Positions 1 to 7,709 of a DNA stretch of 64,000 bases are shown here, one piece after another. The DNA is from Flavobacterium johnsoniae. GTDB taxonomy: Bacteria > Bacteroidota > Bacteroidia > Flavobacteriales > Flavobacteriaceae. Location of the stretch: the NCBI RefSeq assembly GCF_001879205.1, contig NZ_MLFK01000011.1, positions 1 to 64,000 on the forward strand, read 5' to 3'. Position numbers and translations under genes: made by a program. The notes under the pieces were generated by a model, which worked only from the letters and a program-made list of their open reading frames with translations, was not told where the DNA came from and ran no database searches. The first letter of the stretch is position 1, and every line of letters begins with the position of its first letter.

Positions 1-2
1 CT

Positions 3-101
3 GTCGGTGCAGTTGAATTCATTGCAAAAGGTATTGAATTTTTTAAACGGTATACTATCGAATCTGAAAATAAATACTTCGAAATCAATAAGAGAATATA
101 A
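3..101 (+). CDS. C-terminal end of an unidentified protein, 5' end outside the window
   Basis: Frame 3 is open from the window edge to a TAA at 99-101 and encodes about 32 residues ending in NKYFEINKRI. The amino-acid mix (alternating hydrophobic and charged residues) looks coding, and the other two forward frames look less so. No family can be named from so short a piece. It lies at the left edge of a fragment-rich, AT-rich zone, so it may be a whole gene cut by the window or another remnant. Confidence 0.35.
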   Translation, partial: VGAVEFIAKGIEFFKRYTIESENKYFEINKRI

Positions 102-150
102 AAAAACAAACAATTAAGTAAAGAAGTTAAGAAACAAAATATTTAGATAG

Positions 151-255
151 AAAAATGAAATTATAAAATTTATTGTTAGCTCACAGGTTTCAAGAGAATT
201 TAACTTTGATGACAGAAGAATAGCCGATGAATTAAAAAACAATTTAAATGAGTGA
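151..255 (+). pseudogene. Short gene remnant
   Basis: An open stretch after an in-frame TAG (148-150) encodes about 34 residues, including FNFDDRRIADELKNNLNE before the TGA at 253-255. It has no start codon in frame. The composition looks like the C-terminus of a helical protein, so I read it as a decayed gene end. The rest of 102-464 holds nothing else I can identify. Confidence 0.25.
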
Positions 256-464
256 TTATCTGAAAAAAAGATAATTCAGAAATAGAAAATGCTTCCCGCT
301 ACTAAGAAAAGGCTTCAGAGAAATCTGCAGCTTTTTTTGGTTTTTACCTTTTTTTTAGATTCTCTTTACGGGATTCAAAGAAACAATATCAATATTCTTT
401 ATACTTTCAATTTTAAATTAGTCAAGTATAAAATCTTGATTTTTTAATAATATCATTTAGATAA

Positions 465-791
465 ATAATATTCATCAACGGAATTGAAAATTGGCAAGTT
501 GGAAAACTTGAAAATTTTGAAGATAATTCAGAAGAAATGCTCAATATATTCGATGGAAAGCCTCAAACTTATATTGACTGTGCAACAGAGTATTTTGAGG
601 AAAGTTATAAAGAAAGTGGAATTCCACTTGACACTGTTTCAAAAATATATAATGGACAAATCTTGACAAAAGAAATGGTCTTATCAATTGTTGACGAGCT
701 TGAAGATTGGAAGCAACTTGAAAATGATTTAATTGAAATAAACTACCCTTATAAGTTCAAAGACGATTCTGAAAAAGGAAAAAGTAAATAG
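465..791 (+). pseudogene. 5'-truncated gene, immunity-like small acidic protein
   Basis: The frame is open from a stop at 462-464 to the TAA ending at 791. Coding character (FINGIENWQVGKLENFED...) begins upstream of the first ATG at 537, so the gene has probably lost its real start. The piece is about 108 residues from 465, or 84 from the ATG. It is acidic and shows no signal peptide or membrane segment. Small acidic cytoplasmic proteins in fragment-rich loci are often immunity proteins of polymorphic toxins. That role is inferred from context and composition only. A short intact protein starting at 537 is the alternative. Confidence 0.4.
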
Positions 792-968
792 AAACTTTAG
801 TAGAAAAGCCAAAAGGTAACAGCTACTATAACGGATTTAGGCAATTGGCTTTAATGAAAAAATGTTTTTGTGTTGGATAATATTAACTACATTATTGATG
901 AAAAAAACTTCGTGGTATTTGAACCGAAAAATTTACTGTTTGATATTTATTTTATCTAAGTCATTGAC

Positions 969-1048
969 AAAATGGTTCGAGAATTGTCCCGTTAGGGCTA
1001 CTATAAAAATGGTAAAGCCTGAGAATCTACATTCTCAGGCTTTTTTTT
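969..1048 (+). repeat. Terminator-bearing repeat, copy A
   Basis: This is the first of three related elements of about 80 bp. Each has a conserved 5' block (GAGAATTGTCCCGTTAGGGC) followed by a strong hairpin with arms AAGCCTGAGAA / TTCTCAGGCTT and a T-run. Here the hairpin and T-run cover 1014-1048, so termination is on the plus strand. Copies B and C lie at 2721-2802 and 4565-4645. The repeats probably mark 3' ends of lost or rearranged plus-strand genes. Confidence 0.7.
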
Positions 1049-1196
1049 ATGGTTCGAAAAATATTTTATATTTTTTTTCTTTTTACAAACTTCAATGTTT
1101 ACGGATAATTTCGGTTCGAATCCCGTCATGGATTTTTTCCTTTTTTAGAGCTACTAATTTTTGAAGTGTTATGTAACGTTTTTTTTAACCTTTAAG

Positions 1197-1817
1197 TTAT
1201 TTACTCTCAAAGTTTTTCCAAATGTTTAATAATTCTTCAACTTCATCTTTCCTAAAATATCTGTCCCAAAGATCACAATTGCTCATATACGCCCAACACT
1301 CCCCAAATTTCAGGTATTGTGACTGCGTAATTTCTTTTTTTATTAAACACTTTTTTAAGATTCCAAGTCTTCGTTTTTCGTCTTCCGAAATTATATTTTC
1401 AATTTGTTCAATTTCTGAAGTTGTATAATTAGCTTTAATTCCTTTGAGTTTCTTTAATTCAATCCAATGCTTTCTTGCATCCATCCCTTGATCAACTCTT
1501 CTGAAACGATTTTTGCTTAATGCAAATCTCAACGGTTCTTTTCTTTCATAGTCAATATTCTCTGCTTTTATTTCTGCCCAAAATTTTTCCGTGTCAGGAT
1601 TTATGCTTTCATTCCAATAGGTCAAAAGTGCATTTTTTAATGAGTTCAATCCGTATAAATTCATTTTAGGTTCTTTTATCAAAAGATCTCTTGTATATTT
1701 TGACAAGTTCAAAAAAGCTTCTTTAGTATTATCATCCATAATAACAGAACTGGCAACAATTTTGTCACTGATTTTTGTTGTTAAAATAAGTTTTCCTTTA
1801 TTCCCTAAAGTTGTCAT
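1197..1817 (-). CDS. Unidentified 206-residue cytoplasmic protein
   Basis: A complete ORF with an ATG start, 206 aa, rich in Lys, Glu and Ile. It has no signal peptide and no membrane segment. The N-terminal 60 residues look beta-rich (GKLILTTKISDKIVASSVIM). The rest is helical and charged, and the C-terminal half contains a Trp/Cys-containing stretch (FGECWAYMSNCDLW) around residues 170-183. I do not recognise the family. It sits alone between fragments in an AT-rich zone resembling a toxin/immunity graveyard, so a defence or immunity role is possible but not shown. Downstream on its strand there is no clear terminator. Confidence 0.6.
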   Translation of the reverse strand: MTTLGNKGKLILTTKISDKIVASSVIMDDNTKEAFLNLSKYTRDLLIKEPKMNLYGLNSLKNALLTYWNESINPDTEKFWAEIKAENIDYERKEPLRFALSKNRFRRVDQGMDARKHWIELKKLKGIKANYTTSEIEQIENIISEDEKRRLGILKKCLIKKEITQSQYLKFGECWAYMSNCDLWDRYFRKDEVEELLNIWKNFESK

Positions 1818-1987
1818 TTCTATTTATCGTGTTGGTTTTTAAAATGCCACAAAACCTCCTCTTGCTAAAAGACGTTTCGGATTAAATTAAACCTTATTTT
1901 CTCATTTGCCAAAACTCCCCAATACAAAACTATTTCTAAATTAAGCTAAATACCCAAATCTATTGTAGCAAGTGTTACTAGTAGTAC

Positions 1988-2512
1988 TTAATTGACCCAT
2001 TCAAAAAAACCAGAGTAATATTTCCATTCATCATTAATTTTTATATATGTAGCGAGATTACCACTTTCATTACCTTCAGAATAAAATATACAAATTGTAT
2101 TTTTCCTTAAAAACACAGGTTTTGAAAAGCTATAAATGCCATAATATTTTTCGCTATCTTCACTTTTAATAAATTCTGCATTTTTTAGCTTGCCCTTTGC
2201 CCAATCCTTATTGTCGTTTTTTTCAATCTCTTTATATACATAATCCAATTCACTATCGGTGAATTGTAAGACACTAGGTATTTCATTAATTAATTTTGGA
2301 AATCTTGTATCCCAAATTTGAAACTTGGTTTCTTTTAATGCTTCTTTTATCGATAATAAATGAGAGGGTAATATTTTTTCGGTATAGTAAATTTTCTCTA
2401 TTTTTTTATTTTTAAAATAGGCATTAACAAAATTTTCAGCTTCTGAATTTTTCTGCGCTTGCATAATAAAACAAATTAATATACTAGTAACCGTAGTTTT
2501 TATTTTATCCAT
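1988..2512 (-). CDS. Unidentified protein with N-terminal hydrophobic segment, probably exported
   Basis: ATG start, 174 aa. Residues 1-20 (MDKIKTTVTSILICFIMQAQ) look like a short signal peptide of the Flavobacterium type, with a Lys near the start, a hydrophobic core and an A-Q cleavage site. The mature part is charged, with a C-terminal beta-rich section containing DEWKYYSGFFEWVN. No known domain is evident. The gene is monocistronic on the minus strand. It could be a periplasmic immunity or stress protein, but nothing in the sequence proves it. Confidence 0.55.
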   Translation of the reverse strand: MDKIKTTVTSILICFIMQAQKNSEAENFVNAYFKNKKIEKIYYTEKILPSHLLSIKEALKETKFQIWDTRFPKLINEIPSVLQFTDSELDYVYKEIEKNDNKDWAKGKLKNAEFIKSEDSEKYYGIYSFSKPVFLRKNTICIFYSEGNESGNLATYIKINDEWKYYSGFFEWVN

Positions 2513-2684
2513 TTCTGCATTTGTATTATTGCTAACTTATATATATACATATCAAAATCATACAAAGCTTCCCAATTTTGGATAGATAAGAATGACAAGC
2601 ATCATACTTTATTTAATCCAAATATATTGCTATTTTTTTATACTCATCAAGTCATGATGATTTAATTTGAAATGGCAAATAAAT

Positions 2685-2966
2685 TTAAGACTCTATATTA
2701 ATTTTAATTAAATCTTCTCTAAAATGGTTCGAGAATTGTCCCGTTAGGGCTGTTAGGAAGAATGTAAAGTCTGAGAAATATTGATTTCTCAGGCTTTTTT
2801 TAGGTTCTACAAATACACCATTATTTTGTATTGAAGTATCAAAGCCTGCAAATCCTACGAAAATTGGTTCAAGTCCTGTTAAGTCAAACTGAACATTGAA
2901 GTTATTAATAGCATGCTTTAAACTTACGTTATTAAAATACGGTATGTCTTGATAGGAATAAAACAA
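2685..2966 (-). pseudogene. Small ORF downstream of propeller gene 1, overlapping repeat B
   Basis: The frame starts at a TTG (2966) and encodes 93 aa. The first 60 residues (including NNVSLKHAINNFNVQFDLTG) look coding. The last third simply reads through the repeat/terminator element at 2721-2802 in antisense and is unlikely to be native protein. A diverged second copy of the same DNA lies at 4646-4810 and carries a one-base deletion. I read this as a gene fragment whose 3' end has been replaced by the repeat. Confidence 0.35.
2721..2802 (+). repeat. Terminator-bearing repeat, copy B
   Basis: Same organisation as the element at 969-1048: the conserved GAGAATTGTCCCGTTAGGGC block at 2731-2750, then a hairpin and T-run at 2766-2802. 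The right arm is followed by T's on the plus strand only, so termination is directional. It begins the roughly 1-kb segment that is duplicated at 4565 onward. Confidence 0.7.
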
Positions 2967-3037
2967 AAAAACTTCTTTCCTATTGTTTTCGATTTTATAT
3001 GACTACATAAATTATAAAGCCAAATTTGATGTTTCGA

Positions 3038-4045
3038 TTATACCCTTGCAAAAACATGCAATTGACTGCCTGTATCTAAAGCATAAATTTTATTTTCGGT
3101 AACTTGTAAATCTCTAAAGCCACCTCTCATTTCATCAACTTTAGATACCCAAAGGATTTCTAAAGTGTGATAATCCAAAACACCGATATGTGTGCCATTC
3201 AGGACATCTTTATTTGCTGTGAAGTAAATCTTATCGTTTAGAACTTTCCAAAAACCTATTTTTAGGTTTTCATTATATAAGCTCTCAATTTTTTGATTTC
3301 GGATTATTTCTCCCGTAGCAGCATTTATTTCTATCAAGGGGCTGTCTGCTGGATGTGTACTTATTTTTCCGTGAATGCTTAAAATGCTATTATGTTCAGG
3401 AATTAATTCTACGAACCAATCTGATATGTCGAAATTATTTGGAGTTTGATAAATCATTTGGCCAGAATCACTATCCAAAGCAATCAATGTGTTTTTATTC
3501 TTATGAATTCCTCCGCGATACATTGAAATCCATATTTTTTCATTTGCAATTCCAAGAATTTTTCTTATTTCACCATATTCTTGTAATATATTCTTCCATA
3601 TAAAATTGTGCGAAGAATAACAGAATGCCTTAATTATAAATTTATCATATATATAGAGATAACTTTGATTACTGAAAAGAAATTCCCAATCATAATCAGA
3701 AATTAATTCTACTTCTTTTTCTAATTTGTTATTGTTTAAATATAGGATAGTATTCGATTCAATATCAGTCTGAAAAGTAAAATTGCTAAATTTTAATACC
3801 GCATTTAAAAAAAAACGAGATTTTTTATGGATTAAATTAAAGTTTTTATCCAAAGAAGAAAGACCATCGATAGTATTAAAAAGTACAGATTGATTATCGC
3901 CAGAAATAAAAAAGTCATCAACGTTTTCACAAATGAATTTGTCATTAACAAATAACTCCTTTTTTTCATTTTTTAGAATGATATCTGTTCCTGAAAGCAT
4001 AAAAGAATTTATATTATGTTTTTGGTCAATTAGATTATACATCAT
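3038..4045 (-). CDS. Beta-propeller-like protein, copy 1 of a duplicated pair
   Basis: 335 aa, no signal peptide, starting at ATG-ATG (4045 or 4042). The sequence is a run of short beta-strand repeats: ISMYRGG, NTLIALDSDSGQ and IGVLDYHTLEILW, the last like PQQ or quinoprotein-type propeller blades (ALD-x-x-TG-x-x-W pattern). Residues from about 160 to 335 are nearly identical to the neighbour at 4882-5889, while residues 1-150 differ strongly. Such propeller proteins are found as candidate immunity partners in Bacteroidota toxin loci. Here that role is inferred from the locus only. Confidence 0.65.
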   Translation of the reverse strand: MMYNLIDQKHNINSFMLSGTDIILKNEKKELFVNDKFICENVDDFFISGDNQSVLFNTIDGLSSLDKNFNLIHKKSRFFLNAVLKFSNFTFQTDIESNTILYLNNNKLEKEVELISDYDWEFLFSNQSYLYIYDKFIIKAFCYSSHNFIWKNILQEYGEIRKILGIANEKIWISMYRGGIHKNKNTLIALDSDSGQMIYQTPNNFDISDWFVELIPEHNSILSIHGKISTHPADSPLIEINAATGEIIRNQKIESLYNENLKIGFWKVLNDKIYFTANKDVLNGTHIGVLDYHTLEILWVSKVDEMRGGFRDLQVTENKIYALDTGSQLHVFARV

Positions 4046-4199
4046 TACTTAATTTTTATAAAGTCATAGAAAAAATTAAACTAATATATCTTGATTCTTC
4101 ATTGCCAACAGTATTAATTGTGCGCTTTTTTGAAATCTCAAATGTGTTATATTAGGGGTTATCGATTGGCTTTGGAACATTTTTTTAGAATGAGAAGCT

Positions 4200-4322
4200 G
4201 GCTGTACTCTACAAACATACAAAAAAATTATACCAGCAGATCAAATCGATTTACTGATAAAAAATGAAGAAGAATCTACTGCCAAATTTACAATAGCAAA
4301 ATGTCTTGCTCAGATAATGTAA
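4200..4322 (+). pseudogene. Short gene remnant
   Basis: An open stretch without a start codon encodes about 40 residues containing IIPADQIDLLIKNEEE and ending at the TAA at 4320-4322. It looks like the helical C-terminus of a lost gene. The remainder of the gap from 4046 to 4564 is AT-rich and shows nothing recognisable apart from a tRNA T-arm-like motif at 4501-4525 on the minus strand. Confidence 0.25.
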
Positions 4323-4564
4323 ATTCTTTATAAGTGGAATAAACCTTTTGCTATTACCGAATAGTGGAGCAATTAATATTAAATACTTTTTTGGAACTAA
4401 ACCTTAAATTTAAAGCATTTAGACAATAAAAAATTAAGAAATCCATGATAGGGTTCAACCCAAATTCTTGCATAAAGAAAGAAGCTTTTAAAACTAGTGA
4501 CGATCCTCGGACTTGAACTGAAAATTTAATATTCTCTCATATTTATTTTATTCCAATCGTCTTG

Positions 4565-4645
4565 AAAATGGATAGAGAATTGTCCCGTTGGGGCTACGAA
4601 AAGAATGTAAAGCCTGAGAATTATATATTTCTCAGGCTTTTTTTA
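4565..4645 (+). repeat. Terminator-bearing repeat, copy C
   Basis: Third copy of the approximately 80-bp element: a slightly diverged block GAGAATTGTCCCGTTGGGGC at 4575-4594, then a hairpin and T-run at 4609-4645. It opens the second copy of the duplicated segment. The downstream sequence to about 4890 matches 2803-3046. Confidence 0.7.
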
Positions 4646-4810
4646 GGTTCGACAAAAACATCACTATTTTGTATTGAAATATCAAAGCCTGTAATTCCTA
4701 TGAAAATTGGTTCGAGTCCTGTTAAGTCAAACTGGATATCGAAGTTTTTATAAGCGTCCTCTAAACATACGTTATTAAAATATGTGTGTCTTGATAGGAA
4801 TAAAACAAAA
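4646..4810 (-). pseudogene. Frameshifted second copy of the small downstream ORF
   Basis: Read on the minus strand this matches the coding-like part of 2685-2966 (FYSYQD..., QFDLTGLEPIF, GFD.SIQN). Relative to that copy one base is missing about seven codons after the start (ACACAT against ATACCGT), which puts a stop in frame. It is a decayed duplicate. Confidence 0.4.
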
Positions 4811-4881
4811 AAAACTTCTTTCCGATCGTTTTCGATTTTATATGACCTAAATAAATTATAAAGCCAAATTTGATGTTTCGA

Positions 4882-5889
4882 TTATTCCCGTGCAAAAACA
4901 TGCAATTGACTGCCGGTATCTAAGGCATAGATTTTATTTTCAGTAACTTGCAAATCTATAAAGTTCCCTCTCATTTCATCAACCTTTGATGCCCAAAGGA
5001 TTTCTAAAGTATGATAATCCAAAACACCGATATGTGTGCCATTCAGGACATCTTTATTTGCTGTGAAGTAAATCTTATCGTTTAGAACTTTCCAAAAACC
5101 TATTTTTAGGTTTTCACTGTACAAGCTCTCAATTCTTTGATTCCGGATTATTTCTCCCGTGTTTGCATTAATTTCTATCAATGGACTGTCTGCAGGATGT
5201 GTGCTTATTTTTCCATGAATGCTTAAAATGCTACTTTGCTCCGGAATTAATTCTACGAAGTAATCTGATATGTCGTAGTTATTTGGAATTTGATAATTAA
5301 TTTGCCCAGAATCAATGTCTAAAGCAATCAGCGTATTTTTATTTTTATCAATCCCTCCGCGATACATTGAGACCCATAATTTCTTATTGATTACGCCTAA
5401 TATCTTCCTTAGTACTCCGCAATCTCCTAAATTAATTTCCCAATCAATTATATTATTTAAGATGTTTTCCTTTTTTAGAACTGAACCATTGCAAAATATA
5501 TTATATTCATTTTCTACAAACCATGGGATTTCAGTTATTAATGTTTTTTTATTTTCCTTAATCGAAAATAAAAATGTTTCAAATACTCCTCTTGAGATTC
5601 TTTTACTAATGTATATTTTTTCATTATTATACTTTTTCTCACTTAAACTATAATCTTCTACCAATAATGCTGTACTAGAATCATAAAAATAAATGTTATT
5701 ATCTGAGGTTGAAAAAACAATATTCCCATTAAAATCCTTAACAAAACTTACAAGATTATTTTGGTCGTAAATTATTTCATTATTTAAAATCAAATTCTTA
5801 CTCGTACATATATATAATAAATTGTCATTTTGAGTTTCAAAATTCTCAAGACCAATTATTTTTTTTAATAAATTATATTTCATCCTCAT
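4882..5889 (-). CDS. Beta-propeller-like protein, copy 2 of a duplicated pair
   Basis: 335 aa, no signal peptide. The start is ATG at 5889, with a second in-frame ATG at 5883. From about residue 160 (LRKILGV) to the end it is nearly identical to the protein at 3038-4045, including YRGG, NTLIALD, HPADSPLIEIN and TGSQLHVFAR. Residues 1-150 are unrelated at a glance. The identical length and sharp change from variable to constant half suggest replacement of the N-terminal half by recombination, or duplication followed by selection on that half. The function is not known. An immunity role is an inference from the surrounding fragments. Confidence 0.65.
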   Translation of the reverse strand: MRMKYNLLKKIIGLENFETQNDNLLYICTSKNLILNNEIIYDQNNLVSFVKDFNGNIVFSTSDNNIYFYDSSTALLVEDYSLSEKKYNNEKIYISKRISRGVFETFLFSIKENKKTLITEIPWFVENEYNIFCNGSVLKKENILNNIIDWEINLGDCGVLRKILGVINKKLWVSMYRGGIDKNKNTLIALDIDSGQINYQIPNNYDISDYFVELIPEQSSILSIHGKISTHPADSPLIEINANTGEIIRNQRIESLYSENLKIGFWKVLNDKIYFTANKDVLNGTHIGVLDYHTLEILWASKVDEMRGNFIDLQVTENKIYALDTGSQLHVFARE

Positions 5890-6002
5890 TTAAGGTTTAT
5901 TAATTTACACTAAGATGGATTAAATTTCTGTTGTTTTATGAAAATACTTTTTCAACAAATTTATATTTTATACTTAAAAACAAACGTCTTAAGGCATTTT
6001 AT

Positions 6003-6050
6003 GTTTAAATGATTTTTGAATTCGTCCTCTAATTTAAAAATCATTTAAAC
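6003..6050. repeat. Perfect 15-bp inverted repeat
   Basis: The arms GTTTAAATGATTTTT (6003-6017) and its exact reverse complement (6036-6050) flank an 18-bp spacer. It lies between two minus-strand genes and has no T-run directly after it, so it is a poor classical terminator. The rest of 5890-6215 shows nothing I can identify. Confidence 0.6.
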
Positions 6051-6215
6051 CTATATTGATTCTCATAGATTTAGCATATTTATTTTATTTAAGTCATCTT
6101 CCATAAAATTCCCTAATATTACAGGATCATACACACTGCCATGAATGTTAATGAGTCTTATATTGTGCGTTTGCTCAATGCAGCAGGATTTTTAGAACCG
6201 GTGTTTTCCTCTGGT

Positions 6216-6461
6216 TTAAAATTGTTCATTTCTGATGATATAAATTAAGATTTCCTCTTCTAATTCTTTAGATAAATTTTCAAATACTGCTCTTCGGCGC
6301 AGATGCTTTTTTAATTTTATTTTATAATTTTCCGCCATTTTTTTCCTCAAGCAGTACTCATCGCAGATGATCTTAAAATAATCATCCGATAAATAAAGCA
6401 TTTTGACAGATTCAAAACATTCTGCAAATTTCATGCTGTGTAATTCCTCAGGTAAATCCAT
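6216..6461 (-). CDS. Small unidentified protein
   Basis: 81 aa from the ATG at 6461. An upstream GTG at 6485 would add eight residues, but MDLPEELHSMKFAECF looks like the natural N-terminus. The protein is helical and highly charged, with a basic centre (KIKLKKHLRRRAVFENLSKE) and two Cys in ICDEYC. It has no membrane segment. It lies just before the mobilisation genes and is transcribed away from them. I do not recognise the family. A small regulator belonging to the mobile element is possible. Confidence 0.45.
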   Translation of the reverse strand: MDLPEELHSMKFAECFESVKMLYLSDDYFKIICDEYCLRKKMAENYKIKLKKHLRRRAVFENLSKELEEEILIYIIRNEQF

Positions 6462-6485
6462 ACTTATATTAATTATAACATACAC

Positions 6486-6774
6486 CTAAAAATACTGCTA
6501 AACTGATTTATATATTAAAAAAATACGTTGCAGAATATAATATGAAACCTGATAAAGAGAAATACTCACTGAGTGATATCCTGTTTCTTTTGGTTCTTTT
6601 CTGCGTAAACCTGCCTTTGCAATACCCTAAAGTTTATTTCTTAAAATAAATGAATCCCGCATTTATCTAAAACAGGCCGTATTAAGATTCAAAATATAAC
6701 GAGGATTGGCTCTCTGGAAGCACTTGCATAATTTTGTACTGCTAACTCAATAATGAATCTGATTGCGTTTAATT
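6486..6774. other. Intergenic region upstream of the mobilisation genes
   Basis: 289 bp between a minus-strand small gene and the plus-strand primase-like gene. It must hold the promoter of the latter. I see no convincing -7/-33 pair and no clear repeat. It marks the shift from AT-rich fragments to the more GC-rich mobile module. Confidence 0.4.
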
Positions 6775-7671
6775 ATGAATTTCAGCAGTATTTCCATAGA
6801 CCAGCTAAAGGCTCTTGATATGGTTTCCTATCTCTACAGCTTAGGATTTGAACCTTCCAAGATAGTCCGCGATGACTATTGGTACCGCTCGCCTCTTCGC
6901 ACCGAGAATACCCCTTCATTTAAAATCAACCGCAGACTCAACCGCTGGTATGACCACGGCATGGGAAAAGGAGGCAGCATAATTGACTTTGGCATGCTCT
7001 TTTTTAAATGCTCTTTTGCAGAATTTTTAAAAAACGGCGGCAGTGCTGTTTCTCAGCCTGCAGTGCAGGCGCCTCTGCCGGGCGGCATATCGCAAAAGGA
7101 GTCTAAAATTATCATTTACCGCGAAAAATCCCTGGAGTCGCAGGCTCTTGTAAAATACCTGCGCCAGAGAAAGATTCCCATGGGCATTGCCCGCAGGTTC
7201 TGCAGGGAAATCAGCTATAAGATAAATGATCATTCTTATTACGGCATCGGTTTTAAAAATGACATGGGCGGGTTTGAGATTAGAAATCCATACTTTAAAT
7301 CCAGCTCTTCTCCAAAAGCAGCCACCACTCTGAGCTGTAATTCGGGAGAAGTTCTGGTTTTCGAAGGATTTTTTGATTTTCTATCCTATAGAGCAGCGAC
7401 GGCACAGCATAAAGAAAAAAAGGATTTCGTTATACTGAACTCCCTTTCCTTTATTGAAAAAATGCGGCCCTTTATGGAAGAGCACAAAACAATCAGGCTG
7501 TTCTTAGACCGGGACCAGGCAGGGATGGAAACCGCCCGGCGGGCTTTGGAATGGAGCAGTAAATATAAAGATGAGAGCCCCATGTACAGCGGTTACAAAG
7601 ATGTAAGCGAATGGTTTATGAACTGCGCAGAAACAGAGCGCAGAAAATTACGCCCCGGGCTTAAACCCTGA
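6775..7671 (+). CDS. Toprim primase-like protein of a mobile element
   Basis: 298 aa from the ATG at 6775, preferred over the TTG at 6763 because it restores a normal N-terminus (MNFSSISIDQLK). Residues about 20-75 correspond to the CHC2 primase region (SPLRTENTPSFKIN, then GMGKGGSIIDF), but the zinc-binding cysteines are absent. Residues about 175-280 form a Toprim domain with the Glu in VLVFEGFFDF and the Asp pair in LFLDRDQAGM. Such proteins are encoded in Bacteroidota conjugative and mobilisable elements and may prime DNA synthesis after transfer. It is the first gene of a plus-strand run with mobC 38 bp downstream. Its codon use is more GC-rich than that of the left flank. Confidence 0.82.
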   Translation: MNFSSISIDQLKALDMVSYLYSLGFEPSKIVRDDYWYRSPLRTENTPSFKINRRLNRWYDHGMGKGGSIIDFGMLFFKCSFAEFLKNGGSAVSQPAVQAPLPGGISQKESKIIIYREKSLESQALVKYLRQRKIPMGIARRFCREISYKINDHSYYGIGFKNDMGGFEIRNPYFKSSSSPKAATTLSCNSGEVLVFEGFFDFLSYRAATAQHKEKKDFVILNSLSFIEKMRPFMEEHKTIRLFLDRDQAGMETARRALEWSSKYKDESPMYSGYKDVSEWFMNCAETERRKLRPGLKP

Positions 7672-7709
7672 AGACTTTGAAAAAATAATTAAGACTAAAA
7701 CTTTATGCC

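Noticed and set aside
862..1164. A 100-codon plus-strand frame
   Set aside because: It reads through the repeat/terminator at 969-1048 and has the composition of AT-rich non-coding DNA; no coding character.
2860..2895. T-arm-like motif GGTTCAAGTCC, repeated near 4706-4730
   Set aside because: It is part of a coding-like minus-strand sequence (LTGLEPIF) and no other tRNA parts surround it, so it is chance.
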